Assembly: GCA_001464575.1 (NCBI GenBank)
Contig: LNFE01000151.1
Coordinates: 1-61,775, forward strand
DNA length: 61,775 nucleotides
Direction of reading: 5' to 3'
From: Acidobacteria bacterium Ga0077553
GTDB lineage: Bacteria > Acidobacteriota > Terriglobia > Bryobacterales > Bryobacteraceae
The position numbers and the translations under genes are program-made. Positions 34,980-45,376 of this stretch are shown piece by piece. The notes below the pieces were generated by a model that did not search any database, had not been told where the DNA came from, and worked only from the letters and a program-made list of their open reading frames with translations. The stretch's first letter is position 1, and the number at the start of each line of letters is the position of its first letter.

Positions 34980-37288
34980 CGAAACGCCGAGTGTGGCTGG
35001 GTGTGCTGTTGCTCTTGCTCGTCTTGGTGGCGGCCCCCTTCTGGAAGGCAGACCGGTTTTCACCGGCCTTGGCCGCGAGTTTGGAGCGGGCTTTGCAGCG
35101 CAAGGTGGAAGTGGGATCGGTCCGGCTGCACCTGCTGACCGGGCCGGGCTTTACGCTGAGCGACGTGGTGATCCATGAGGATCCCTCGATTTCGGCCGAG
35201 CCGTTGGCCTATGTTACGTCGCTCGTGGTGCGCCTTCGCATCGGGGCCCTGCTGCGGGGCGCCATCGAGTTTTCGGCGCTCCGCCTCGAAGAACCATCCG
35301 TGAATCTAATGCAGACCGGCAATGGCTTGTGGAACGTCCAGGCGCTGTTGCGGAACTCCTCACAGACGACCGGCGGGGATTTGCCCGACCTCGAAGTGCG
35401 GGGCGGGCGATTGAACGTCAAGATCGATGGAACCAAGTCGGTTTACTACTTCACCAGCACCGACCTCGACTTTTCGGCCCAGACCGGGGGGCAGTCGTTC
35501 GAAATCTGGTTTCGGGGAGAGCCGGCGCGAACGGATCGCCCGGCGCAGGGCTTTGGACAGGTGACGGGCCGGGGCCGCTGGCTGCGCCCCGAATCGGGCG
35601 AGCCCAGACTGGAGATGGACTACCGGCTGGAGCCGTCGGCCGTCGAGGAGTTGACCACGCTGCTGGCAAGCCGCGATGTGGGCCTGCATGGGATGGTGGA
35701 GTCCCGTGGGCGATTGACAGGGCCCGTGTCGGCGATGGAGCTGGCAGGGCAGTTGGAATTGAGCGATCTGCACTACTGGAACCAGCCGCCGCGGCCGGGC
35801 AAGCTACGGCTGGGGTATAAGGGCCTGTGGAACTTGCGGAACCAGGAGTTTCGTCTGGCCACCGACGATGACGCGGAAAGCCCGCTGCCTTTGCGAGGCT
35901 CGGTGCAACTCCAGTCTTATCTTTCCTCTCCCCGTTGGCATGTGGAACTGGAACCGCGGCGGATGCCATTGGCTCTAGCAGTTGGGTGGCTGCGGCCCGG
36001 CGGCGAGCATTTCGTCGACCTGCGCGTGGACGGCTTCCTTTCCGGCAAGGTGGGCGTGTCCCAGGACCGGGCGTCGGAAGGGCGGCTGGAAGTGGAAGGC
36101 CTTTCCCTGGCCGACAAGGGGACCGAGTTTCTCAAGGCCACGAATCTAGCGATCGAAATTGGCGGAGGCAAGCTGCGATTGCAGGCGCCTTCGATTGAGA
36201 TGGGGCCGCGAGGGGCTGCTTCTCTTGAGTATGAATGGAACTGGGCCGGGCGGGAAGCCTTGACTTCGTTGCAGGCAAAGACGGTCAGCGTCGAGCAGCT
36301 GCAGCAGTTGGCGGCGTTGGCGGTCGAAAAGCCACCGTTGCTTAGTGAGTTGAAGCGCGGGCAGATTCGGGGGCAGATCCGGGTTCGCCGCTTGGGCGAA
36401 GCGCCTCCGGAGTGGAGCGGCATGTTCCAATTGAGCGACTCTCTGGTGGCCGTGCCGGAGTTCGCGGAGCCCGTAGAGATCAACCAGACGTCGGTCGAGT
36501 TACGGGGCGACCGGCTGGCCGCGCGAGGGATTGAGGCTCGCGCGGGCAAGGTGGAATGGACCGGCGATTATCAGTACGACCCGAGTCAGCGGCGCCCGCA
36601 CCGGTTCAACGCTCGCGTGCAGCAGGTGGCCGCGGCGGAACTCGAACGGCTACTGGCCCCCGCCCTCGTGCGAGAGCGCGGATTTTTGGCGCGAACGCTG
36701 GGGATCGGAGAAGGTTCGGTGCCGGAGTGGTTGGCCTCACGGCGAGCGGAAGGAACGTTATCCATCGGCCGGATGGAAGTGGGGCCAGAGGCTCTGCGCG
36801 ATCTAGAGGCTGCGGTGCAATGGGACGCCTCGCGGGTGACCTTGACAAAGCTGCGGTTTGGCTGGGCCGAGGCGGAACTGGAGGGCCAACTGGGCATCGA
36901 TCTGCAGCGGGCCAAACCGATCTACACGGCGAACGGCCGGGCCACGGGAATTTCGTGGCAAGGCGGCAGGGTGGGGGTGCAGTGGAAAGCGGAATCTCAG
37001 GGCATCGGGATGGAAATTGCGCGGAACGCACGAGTCCGTGGCGAGGCCGCGGGGGAACAGGCGCAGGCGGGCGATCTGACTGCCCGGCGGTTTCGAACGA
37101 AGTTCGGCCTTCGGGCGGAGTCTGGCAAGTTACTACTCGACCTCGACGGCGTTGAGGTGGAGACGGCAGAGGGCATCTGGATTGGCAAAGGGCGCACGCA
37201 GCGCGAAGGGAAGCTGGTGGTGGACCTGACCAACGAAGACCGGGAAACCAAACTGAACGGCCAAGTGTTTCCGCTGGAGCTGCACTAA
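34976..37288 (+). CDS. AsmA-family envelope protein
   Basis: The 770-residue protein has one N-terminal membrane helix (VWLGVLLLLLVLVAAPFW) and then a long beta-rich, repetitive periplasmic part typical of the AsmA/YhdP group. The opening domain has ERALQRKVEVGSVRLHLLTG and the SVNLMQTGNGLWNVQALL block. AsmA-like proteins act in outer-membrane lipid transport and assembly. The overlap with mocA suggests transcriptional coupling only; there is no known functional link. It meets the histidine kinase gene end with a four-base overlap. Confidence 0.85.
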   Translation: MTKRRVWLGVLLLLLVLVAAPFWKADRFSPALAASLERALQRKVEVGSVRLHLLTGPGFTLSDVVIHEDPSISAEPLAYVTSLVVRLRIGALLRGAIEFSALRLEEPSVNLMQTGNGLWNVQALLRNSSQTTGGDLPDLEVRGGRLNVKIDGTKSVYYFTSTDLDFSAQTGGQSFEIWFRGEPARTDRPAQGFGQVTGRGRWLRPESGEPRLEMDYRLEPSAVEELTTLLASRDVGLHGMVESRGRLTGPVSAMELAGQLELSDLHYWNQPPRPGKLRLGYKGLWNLRNQEFRLATDDDAESPLPLRGSVQLQSYLSSPRWHVELEPRRMPLALAVGWLRPGGEHFVDLRVDGFLSGKVGVSQDRASEGRLEVEGLSLADKGTEFLKATNLAIEIGGGKLRLQAPSIEMGPRGAASLEYEWNWAGREALTSLQAKTVSVEQLQQLAALAVEKPPLLSELKRGQIRGQIRVRRLGEAPPEWSGMFQLSDSLVAVPEFAEPVEINQTSVELRGDRLAARGIEARAGKVEWTGDYQYDPSQRRPHRFNARVQQVAAAELERLLAPALVRERGFLARTLGIGEGSVPEWLASRRAEGTLSIGRMEVGPEALRDLEAAVQWDASRVTLTKLRFGWAEAELEGQLGIDLQRAKPIYTANGRATGISWQGGRVGVQWKAESQGIGMEIARNARVRGEAAGEQAQAGDLTARRFRTKFGLRAESGKLLLDLDGVEVETAEGIWIGKGRTQREGKLVVDLTNEDRETKLNGQVFPLELH

Positions 37289-37953
37289 GTCGCGATGGGA
37301 AAGCGAAGGGTGAAGGTAGTTCCGCTATCGACACCCGGCTCCACTGCAATACTTCCCTGATGCGCCTCGACAAACGTCTTTACGCTCGAGAGTCCCAGGC
37401 CTGTGCCGTGGGAATCGGCGCCGGTAGAGAAAAAGGGCTCGAACAGGCGGCTGCGGACTGATTCGTCAATGCCCCGGCCGTTGTCGCGAACCTGCAATGC
37501 CACGGTTGCCGCGTCCGCGGAAGTCTCAAGCACGATTCGGCCGGACTCGCCCACCGCGGCGCGGGCGTTGAGGATGAGATTGATGAGCGCGTTGCGGAGT
37601 TGGCCGGGATCGACGGCGATGGCGGCACCGGGAGCCGAGTCATACAACAGGAAGCGAATGCGGGCGCCGAGCAGTTGACGCAGTTCGCTGGTGACGAAAC
37701 GAAGCCATTCGTCCAGCAGAACCCGCTCGACGGCGCCAGGCGTTTGGCGAAGATAGCCCAGTAACTGCCGGGGCAGCGCCGCCGCCTCGGCCAGTGAGGC
37801 GGCCAGGGTACGGGCCGCTTCACTGGGGGGCAGTTCAGCGCACTGGGCTTGGAGTAGCGTGAGAGTATTGTTCCAGTCGTGAACTAAATGTGCGGTCTGC
37901 AGCCCAAGCAGCAGCAGCTTTTCCTGATGTTCCGTGGATACGGTGGCGCCCAT
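37285..37953 (-). CDS. Small soluble sensor histidine kinase
   Basis: The 222-residue protein has no membrane helix. A likely phospho-acceptor H25 lies in TAHLVHDWNN. The kinase domain has N-box LRNALINLILNARAAV at 119-134, DNGRGID at 157-163, FEPFFST at 171-177 and GTGLGLSSVK at 183-192. An input domain is absent, so it may be controlled by a partner. No response regulator is nearby. It is divergent from the debranching-type gene with 23 bases between starts. Confidence 0.88.
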   Translation of the reverse strand: MGATVSTEHQEKLLLLGLQTAHLVHDWNNTLTLLQAQCAELPPSEAARTLAASLAEAAALPRQLLGYLRQTPGAVERVLLDEWLRFVTSELRQLLGARIRFLLYDSAPGAAIAVDPGQLRNALINLILNARAAVGESGRIVLETSADAATVALQVRDNGRGIDESVRSRLFEPFFSTGADSHGTGLGLSSVKTFVEAHQGSIAVEPGVDSGTTFTLRFPIAT

Positions 37954-37976
37954 TGGACCTATACTACAAGCAGAGT

Positions 37977-39737
37977 ATGTCCAATAGCCAATTGGGTCCT
38001 GAGTCGCTGCGGGATTACCCGAAATCTTCCCGGTTGGAATGGCTGGTTTCCAATGGAGAAGGCGCTTATGCGATGGGCGCCGTAGCGGGATCCAACACGC
38101 GGCGCTATCATGGCCTGCTGGTGGCTCCCTGGGGGCCGGGCGGTGAGCGCCACGTCTTACTCCCGCGGGTGGAGGAAGAGATCTTAGTCAACGGCCATTG
38201 GGTGGAGTTGGGCGCTTGTCAGTATCCAGGAGTAGTAACCCCGCGCGGCTTTGAATATCTGGTTGATTTTGTGGCCGCACCCGAACCCGTTTGGACCTGG
38301 GAGGTGGCCGGGGTGCGGATCACGCGGCGGTTGCAGTTGTTGCACCAGCCCGCCGGGGTGAAGTTGACTTATTCCTCGAGCGTGGAGTGCCCGTTTCGCG
38401 TCCGCGTTTTCACTGCCACCCGCAGCTATCACGCGCTCGGCACGGCAGCCGAATCTCCTTTGCAGTTCGCCATGACGGGAGCGGCTTGGGAGCCGCGTTC
38501 TGGGTGGTACCGCAATATCGAGTATCTCGAGGAATTAGACCGCGGATTCCCATTTCGCGAGGATCTTTGGTGCGCCGGGGTGTTTCAGGGAACTTCGAGC
38601 GCCGAGTTTACCGCCTCGGTTGGCGAGCCGGGGCAGTTGCAGACGCGGACCGGGGCGGACGTCTTTCTTTGCCGCAGAGACGGGCGGCTGACAGTGCTGG
38701 CCGGCTACCCTTGGTTTACCGATTGGGGCCGCGATACGTTCATTGCGATGCCGGGGCTGCTGATCGATGCGGGTCGCGTGGAGGAGGCCAAAGAGATCTT
38801 CTCCGGATTCCTGCTCCACCTTCGGGAGGGCCTGCTTCCCAACCGATTCCCGGATGAAGGCGCAGAGCCGGAGTACAACACCGTCGACGGGACCCTGTGG
38901 GCGTTTGAAGCGGCCAGCCGCTTGGCGGAGGCCGGGCAGTTGGGCTGGGTGCTGTCGGAGTTTTACCCCGCCGGCGTCGAGATCCTCGGGTGGCACGAGC
39001 GCGGAACGATGTTCGCTATTGGGATGGACGCCGCCGATGGGTTGCTCCGCTGTGGCGATGAGAATACGCAGTTGACCTGGATGGATGCCCGCAGCGACGG
39101 TAAGCCGGTGACGCCGCGCCACGGGAAGCCCGTTGAAGTGAACGCGCTCTGGTACAACGCGCTCCGGCTGATGGCCAAGTGGGCGGGCCTGCGGGGTGAG
39201 GAGTCCCGGCAGATGAAGTATGCCGCGCTAGCCGATTGGGCCGGGCGGAGTTTCGCGGCAGCGTATTGGAATGCCGACGCCGATTGCCTCTACGACCTGC
39301 TTGGCTGCGCCGAAATCCGGCCTAATCAGATCTTCGTGGCGGCGCTCAGCCATCCGCTGCTCGACGCGGCCCGGCGTCAGGCCCTACTACGGACGGTGCG
39401 GCAACACTTGGTTACGCCGTTTGGCTTGCGGACCCTGTCTCCGCAGGATCCGGCTTACCGCGGGCGGTATGTGGGTGGACCAGCCGAACGGGATGCGGCC
39501 TACCATCAGGGTACAGTTTGGCCGTGGCTCGCGGCGCCCTTTTCGATCGCCTGGGAGCGGGAGTTCGGCGAGCCCTTTCCGTTTCCGGCGCTCGAGCAGG
39601 AGTTGCGAGAGGGGTGCCTGGACTCCGTGGCCGAGATTTATGACGGCGACGCCCCGCACTTCCGGCGCGGCGCCCCGGCGCAAGCGTGGAGTATGGCGGC
39701 GCTGCTCACCCTCAAGAGTCGCCAGAAGCGGCCGTAG
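37977..39737 (+). CDS. Glycogen debranching enzyme-type amylo-alpha-1,6-glucosidase
   Basis: ATG 37977 gives 586 residues; the open frame further upstream overlaps the kinase gene. The N-terminal domain has SNGEGAYAMGAVAGSNTRRYHGLLV. The (alpha/alpha)6 catalytic domain has LAGYPWFTDWGRDTFIAMPGLL, with the catalytic acid in the DWGRD and EYNTVDGTLW regions, and QLTWMDARSDGKPVTPRHGK. It should cut alpha-1,6 branches of glycogen. It is somewhat shorter than typical (about 650-700), possibly by lineage variation. Confidence 0.9.
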   Translation: MSNSQLGPESLRDYPKSSRLEWLVSNGEGAYAMGAVAGSNTRRYHGLLVAPWGPGGERHVLLPRVEEEILVNGHWVELGACQYPGVVTPRGFEYLVDFVAAPEPVWTWEVAGVRITRRLQLLHQPAGVKLTYSSSVECPFRVRVFTATRSYHALGTAAESPLQFAMTGAAWEPRSGWYRNIEYLEELDRGFPFREDLWCAGVFQGTSSAEFTASVGEPGQLQTRTGADVFLCRRDGRLTVLAGYPWFTDWGRDTFIAMPGLLIDAGRVEEAKEIFSGFLLHLREGLLPNRFPDEGAEPEYNTVDGTLWAFEAASRLAEAGQLGWVLSEFYPAGVEILGWHERGTMFAIGMDAADGLLRCGDENTQLTWMDARSDGKPVTPRHGKPVEVNALWYNALRLMAKWAGLRGEESRQMKYAALADWAGRSFAAAYWNADADCLYDLLGCAEIRPNQIFVAALSHPLLDAARRQALLRTVRQHLVTPFGLRTLSPQDPAYRGRYVGGPAERDAAYHQGTVWPWLAAPFSIAWEREFGEPFPFPALEQELREGCLDSVAEIYDGDAPHFRRGAPAQAWSMAALLTLKSRQKRP

Positions 39738-40586
39738 CCGCCCGGGTTTTGGGCGCTGAGGCTGGGTCGTCCAGCGCCTCGTCTTCAAGGGCCTGGAGCC
39801 AATCGGCGTCGTGGCCGAACAGCTCGAGCGCCATATGGGCCGTCTCGGCGAAATAGGCTCCCAAAATGGTGTTTTCCTCTTCGAGAGCGGCCAATTGCCG
39901 TCGGACGGACTCCAGGTCGCGCTGCGGCAGCACCCCCGTCCATCCCTGGCGGCCGGCCTTCTGCCAGGCGCGGATCGTGTGGAGCAGCGTTCTTTCGGCC
40001 AGCGCGGCGGCCTCCTTGGCGTCGAGTCCCGCCTTACGGAAGCAGTCGACCGCGGCGGCCAGCAGCGGGGTCGCCAAGGTGCCGGTAAAAGCCAAGCCCG
40101 CGGAGAAGACCTGCTTCTTCCCTTTTTCAATGGTGAAGCAGGGGGTCCGGACGGCGGCGAGAAACTTCTTCAGCTTGCGCAGGGCCGCGAGATCTCCTTC
40201 GGCGCAAAACCGCACATCGCCAAAGCCTTCCACGGGGTCAAGAGTGGCCACCTCGGCGCCCCGCGCGGCGAACTCCGCGAGGTCGTTGCTGTCGAGCCGG
40301 GTGTCGAGCAAGACGAGCGCCCGCTTCTGCCAGTCCAGCTCGGAAGTGCGAGCCAGATCGAGCAAGGAGGGGATGGCGGCGTCCGGCCCCGAGACCAGGA
40401 GCAGCGACGCGGCTCCCATCTCATTGATCCGTGCCGCTTGGCCGGCCTTGAGTTGATTCGCGATCCGGCTGGCAACGCGAAGGCTGGCGGCCGTAACAGG
40501 GCCGAGCTGCGTATGCAGGCCTGGCAAACGAGCCAGCGCCGGACAAATTGGACCAGCCGCGATCAGGCCGACCCAGAGCGGGAATT

Positions 40587-40590
<4 letters not shown>
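39712..40590 (-). CDS. DUF2520-like protein with degenerate Rossmann domain
   Basis: The 292-residue product has an N-terminal fold like that of pyrroline-5-carboxylate reductase relatives ([19 protein letters not shown]) in which the usual Gly-rich loop is degraded, then the DUF2520-type helical domain: [27 protein letters not shown] and [17 protein letters not shown]. Function is unknown. The start overlaps uvrB by four bases; the C-terminus ([14 protein letters not shown]) is acidic. Its 3' end overlaps the convergent glucosidase by 26 bases. Confidence 0.72.
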
Positions 40591-42566
<1,976 letters not shown>

Positions 42567-42591
42567 CTCACCAGTCTATCGGGTAAGCAGT

Positions 42592-43407
42592 TTAACGGGC
42601 CCGGAGGAGACGTTCCCGTTCGGCGTTGTACTCGCAGCCAAAGAGCGCGATGGCGGCTAACAGGTACATCCAGACGAGCATCGCGATCACGCCGCCGACG
42701 GTACCGTACATCACATTGTAGTCGGCCAAATTCTGCACATACCAACTGAAGATCAACGTCACAATGAACCACAGGATCGAGGCGATCCACGCTCCCGGCC
42801 AGACGTCGCGCCAACGCATCGGCCGATTCGGCGCAATGAAGTAGAGGAGGGCGACAACCAGCACTACCGTTAAGAAGGAAACGGCAAACGTCAGACTCTG
42901 CGCAATGACTTGGATCCACCCGCTGGCCGGGAAGAGATAGTTTTGCAGCCGGCTGCCGGAAAGCAGCAGGACGGAAGCCGCCACGGCGGGCACGGCCGCG
43001 ACGAAGACCAGAATCATGGCGACCAGACGATCCTTCACGATGCCCCGGCCAGTGGGGAGGCGATAGGCGGCGCGGAAGCCCTCCATGAGCGACTCCATCA
43101 GCGAAGCCGCCGCCCAGACCGATAGCAATGTGGCGCCGATGATGAGCCAAAACGGCCGTTGGCCGCGGGCGGTGAATTGATACTGCACCATGTCCGCGGT
43201 ACCGGGGGGAACCACCTGCAGGAGAAAGCGGGCGAGGTACTCGCTGACCGCTTCGGCGTTTGCCTGCACCAGAATCGCCGCGAGCGAAGAGAGAAAGGGG
43301 AACAGGCTCAGGAGGCCGGAGTAGGCGGCGGCCTTCGCGATTCCAAAACAACCGTCCATCATCGCGTTGAAGAAGGCGCGACGGAGGAGAAGCAAAAACT
43401 CACGCAT
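42592..43407 (-). CDS. YihY/BrkB-family inner-membrane protein
   Basis: ATG 43407 is chosen because the hydrophobic family N-terminus REFLLLLRRAFFNAMMDGCFGIAKAAAYSGLLSLFPFLSSL starts there; the open frame continues upstream into the previous gene. The 271-residue product has six likely helices and the LTFAVSFLTVVLVVALLYFIAPNR block of the family. Function is not settled (often called virulence factor BrkB, or a predicted permease). The overlap with the previous gene is eight bases. Confidence 0.88.
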   Translation of the reverse strand: MREFLLLLRRAFFNAMMDGCFGIAKAAAYSGLLSLFPFLSSLAAILVQANAEAVSEYLARFLLQVVPPGTADMVQYQFTARGQRPFWLIIGATLLSVWAAASLMESLMEGFRAAYRLPTGRGIVKDRLVAMILVFVAAVPAVAASVLLLSGSRLQNYLFPASGWIQVIAQSLTFAVSFLTVVLVVALLYFIAPNRPMRWRDVWPGAWIASILWFIVTLIFSWYVQNLADYNVMYGTVGGVIAMLVWMYLLAAIALFGCEYNAERERLLRAR

Positions 43408-45376
43408 GGGTTCGCCGGGAACGAAGCCAGAACAGCAGGCAACCCAACCAGCATATCGCGCTGACCCCGGCGGCCAAGCGGGTTTCGATGGGTGCCCGAT
43501 ACCGCAGTTGGATCTCGGTTTGGGCGGCCGGGCGGGGGGCGACCGAGAAGAATCCGAGCTCATCCCGTTCTAGCGGAATGGCCGCTCCGTCCTGCCACGC
43601 CTCCCACCCGTCCTCGTAACTGATGCTCACGGCTACCCGATGGCCGGCGGGCACGGAGCCGGAGATGGTGGCCGCGGATGGTCCTTGCCAATTGAAGGCG
43701 AGCGTGGGGCGGGCGGGATCGCTCATCGCCGCGACATACGGAGCGATCACCTGAAAGTACCCGCCTTTGGGCGGATAGGCGGGGAGTTCGCCGGCGGTCA
43801 CCAGATGCGCATAGCGGACGGGTTCCAGGCGGTAGATCCGATCGTCGCCCTCGCTCCACACCTTTTCGAGAACGCCCTCAAACTTATCGGGGTACTTCAT
43901 ATCGCGGTAATACTCTTCCGAGTTGGGACCGTGGACAACGATATATTCAACCCCCAGCGCCCGCAGTTGCAGCATCGAATTGGCGGCCTCTTCACCGCGT
44001 TTTGATCCGAGGTCCGAGCGCACCTGATAAGCGATGTCGACCGGAATCCGATTGCGCAGGCCGGTCTCGAAGACTCCGCCGATCTGGGGATGAAGAAACC
44101 AGGAGTTGAAGCGGAAGCGGCTGCCACCCGAAAGCAGAAGCCGTCCGGTGGGTTGCCGCGCGGCCAAAGTGGACGCCACCCGAAACTCGGGAGTTTGTTC
44201 GCGGGGAACGGGAACCCATGCTTGGTAGCCATGCGAGACGAACCGGGTAAACAACGGTGTGGACTGCAGCAGAAAGGCGAGGAGAACGGCCCGGGCCAGC
44301 CATGGCCGGCGGGTCATGAGAAGGCGGATGGATTCGACTACCAGCAGCAGGAGAAACAGTTCGTACTCGAGCGCATACCGGCGGGATTCGGGCAGGGCGT
44401 TTAATCCATAGGCGTAGAAGCAGGTGACCAAGAATCCGAAGCAGTACGTGGCCAGGACGAGTAGGGAGAAGTAGCGGTACGCGCGAAACCGCCACCGGCA
44501 CAAGAGGAAAAGGAGGACGAGGCCGCCGATCCAGAGCATCAGCGCCATGCGCTCTTGCCCCTGCAACTGGTAACCGAAGGCGTCCTGGGGCCAATTGCCG
44601 ACCATGCGCAGGACAAATGACGGGGTCAGCCAAAATGCCGCCAGTAGATAGCCCAGTACGCCGGCAGCCAGAACGCGCCGCACGGAAAATCCGGACTCGC
44701 CGAAATAGGTCAGCAGAAGGATCACCACCAAAAGGGCCAGGGCCAGCCCCGCCACCCAGTTCGTCAGCACGACGGCGGCCAGCGCGGCCGCGGCCAGCCA
44801 GAGCGAGCCGAACGAGCGCCGCACGGCGCACCGGTGAACGGCAATCAAGGCAAGGGGCATAAGCGCAAGCCCCACCGTGTGCGGCCCTTCTCCGTACTTG
44901 AGCAGCACCTGAACTCGCCAGGGAACCCGAAACAGCCCTTGGTCGTTCTTGATCGTGTTGATCAAGAGGTAGAGCGGGCTGCAGAACGTAACCGCCAAGC
45001 CGGCACAGAAGGCCAGCCGCCGCGAGGTTCCGAAGTAGCGAGCGAACAGGTAAACCGAAACGACCCCTAGGCACAGGGCAGCGGCGCAGGTGACGCGATG
45101 GACCTGCGTAGGGTCCACGCCAGCAATCGTCCGGATCCAGAGCGCGTTCCAGTAAGGCAGCAGCGGGAGATAGACGAAATGGGTGGGCAGTCCGCAGTAT
45201 TGGACGGGATTCCAGCCCCACGGGTCGGGATGCTGCGCCACCCAATTGGCCATATAGGCGTAGCCGCGTTCGATGGAGCCCCGGTACGGGGTGACGCCGG
45301 GCAAAAAGATTCGCCAATTCAGGATGAGGTTCAGGACGAGGAGCAAGAACGCCCACGGCGCATTTGCGCGGATCAC
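43400..45376 (-). CDS. Multi-pass membrane protein, PTPS-related / GT-C-like, paralogue 2
   Basis: GTG 45376 gives a four-base overlap with the upstream gene and a 658-residue product starting VIRANAPWAFLLLVLNLILN. Ten or more helices are followed by a soluble C-terminal beta-rich domain ending in one last helix. It shares the motif KYGEGPH (at 160-166), AFWLTPSF and a final domain with paralogue 1. Such proteins resemble the PTPS-related membrane family and GT-C glycosyltransferases, which use lipid-linked sugar donors. The acidic residues in the first loops could be the catalytic site, but this is inference. Confidence 0.72.
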   Translation of the reverse strand: MIRANAPWAFLLLVLNLILNWRIFLPGVTPYRGSIERGYAYMANWVAQHPDPWGWNPVQYCGLPTHFVYLPLLPYWNALWIRTIAGVDPTQVHRVTCAAALCLGVVSVYLFARYFGTSRRLAFCAGLAVTFCSPLYLLINTIKNDQGLFRVPWRVQVLLKYGEGPHTVGLALMPLALIAVHRCAVRRSFGSLWLAAAALAAVVLTNWVAGLALALLVVILLLTYFGESGFSVRRVLAAGVLGYLLAAFWLTPSFVLRMVGNWPQDAFGYQLQGQERMALMLWIGGLVLLFLLCRWRFRAYRYFSLLVLATYCFGFLVTCFYAYGLNALPESRRYALEYELFLLLLVVESIRLLMTRRPWLARAVLLAFLLQSTPLFTRFVSHGYQAWVPVPREQTPEFRVASTLAARQPTGRLLLSGGSRFRFNSWFLHPQIGGVFETGLRNRIPVDIAYQVRSDLGSKRGEEAANSMLQLRALGVEYIVVHGPNSEEYYRDMKYPDKFEGVLEKVWSEGDDRIYRLEPVRYAHLVTAGELPAYPPKGGYFQVIAPYVAAMSDPARPTLAFNWQGPSAATISGSVPAGHRVAVSISYEDGWEAWQDGAAIPLERDELGFFSVAPRPAAQTEIQLRYRAPIETRLAAGVSAICWLGCLLFWLRSRRTHA

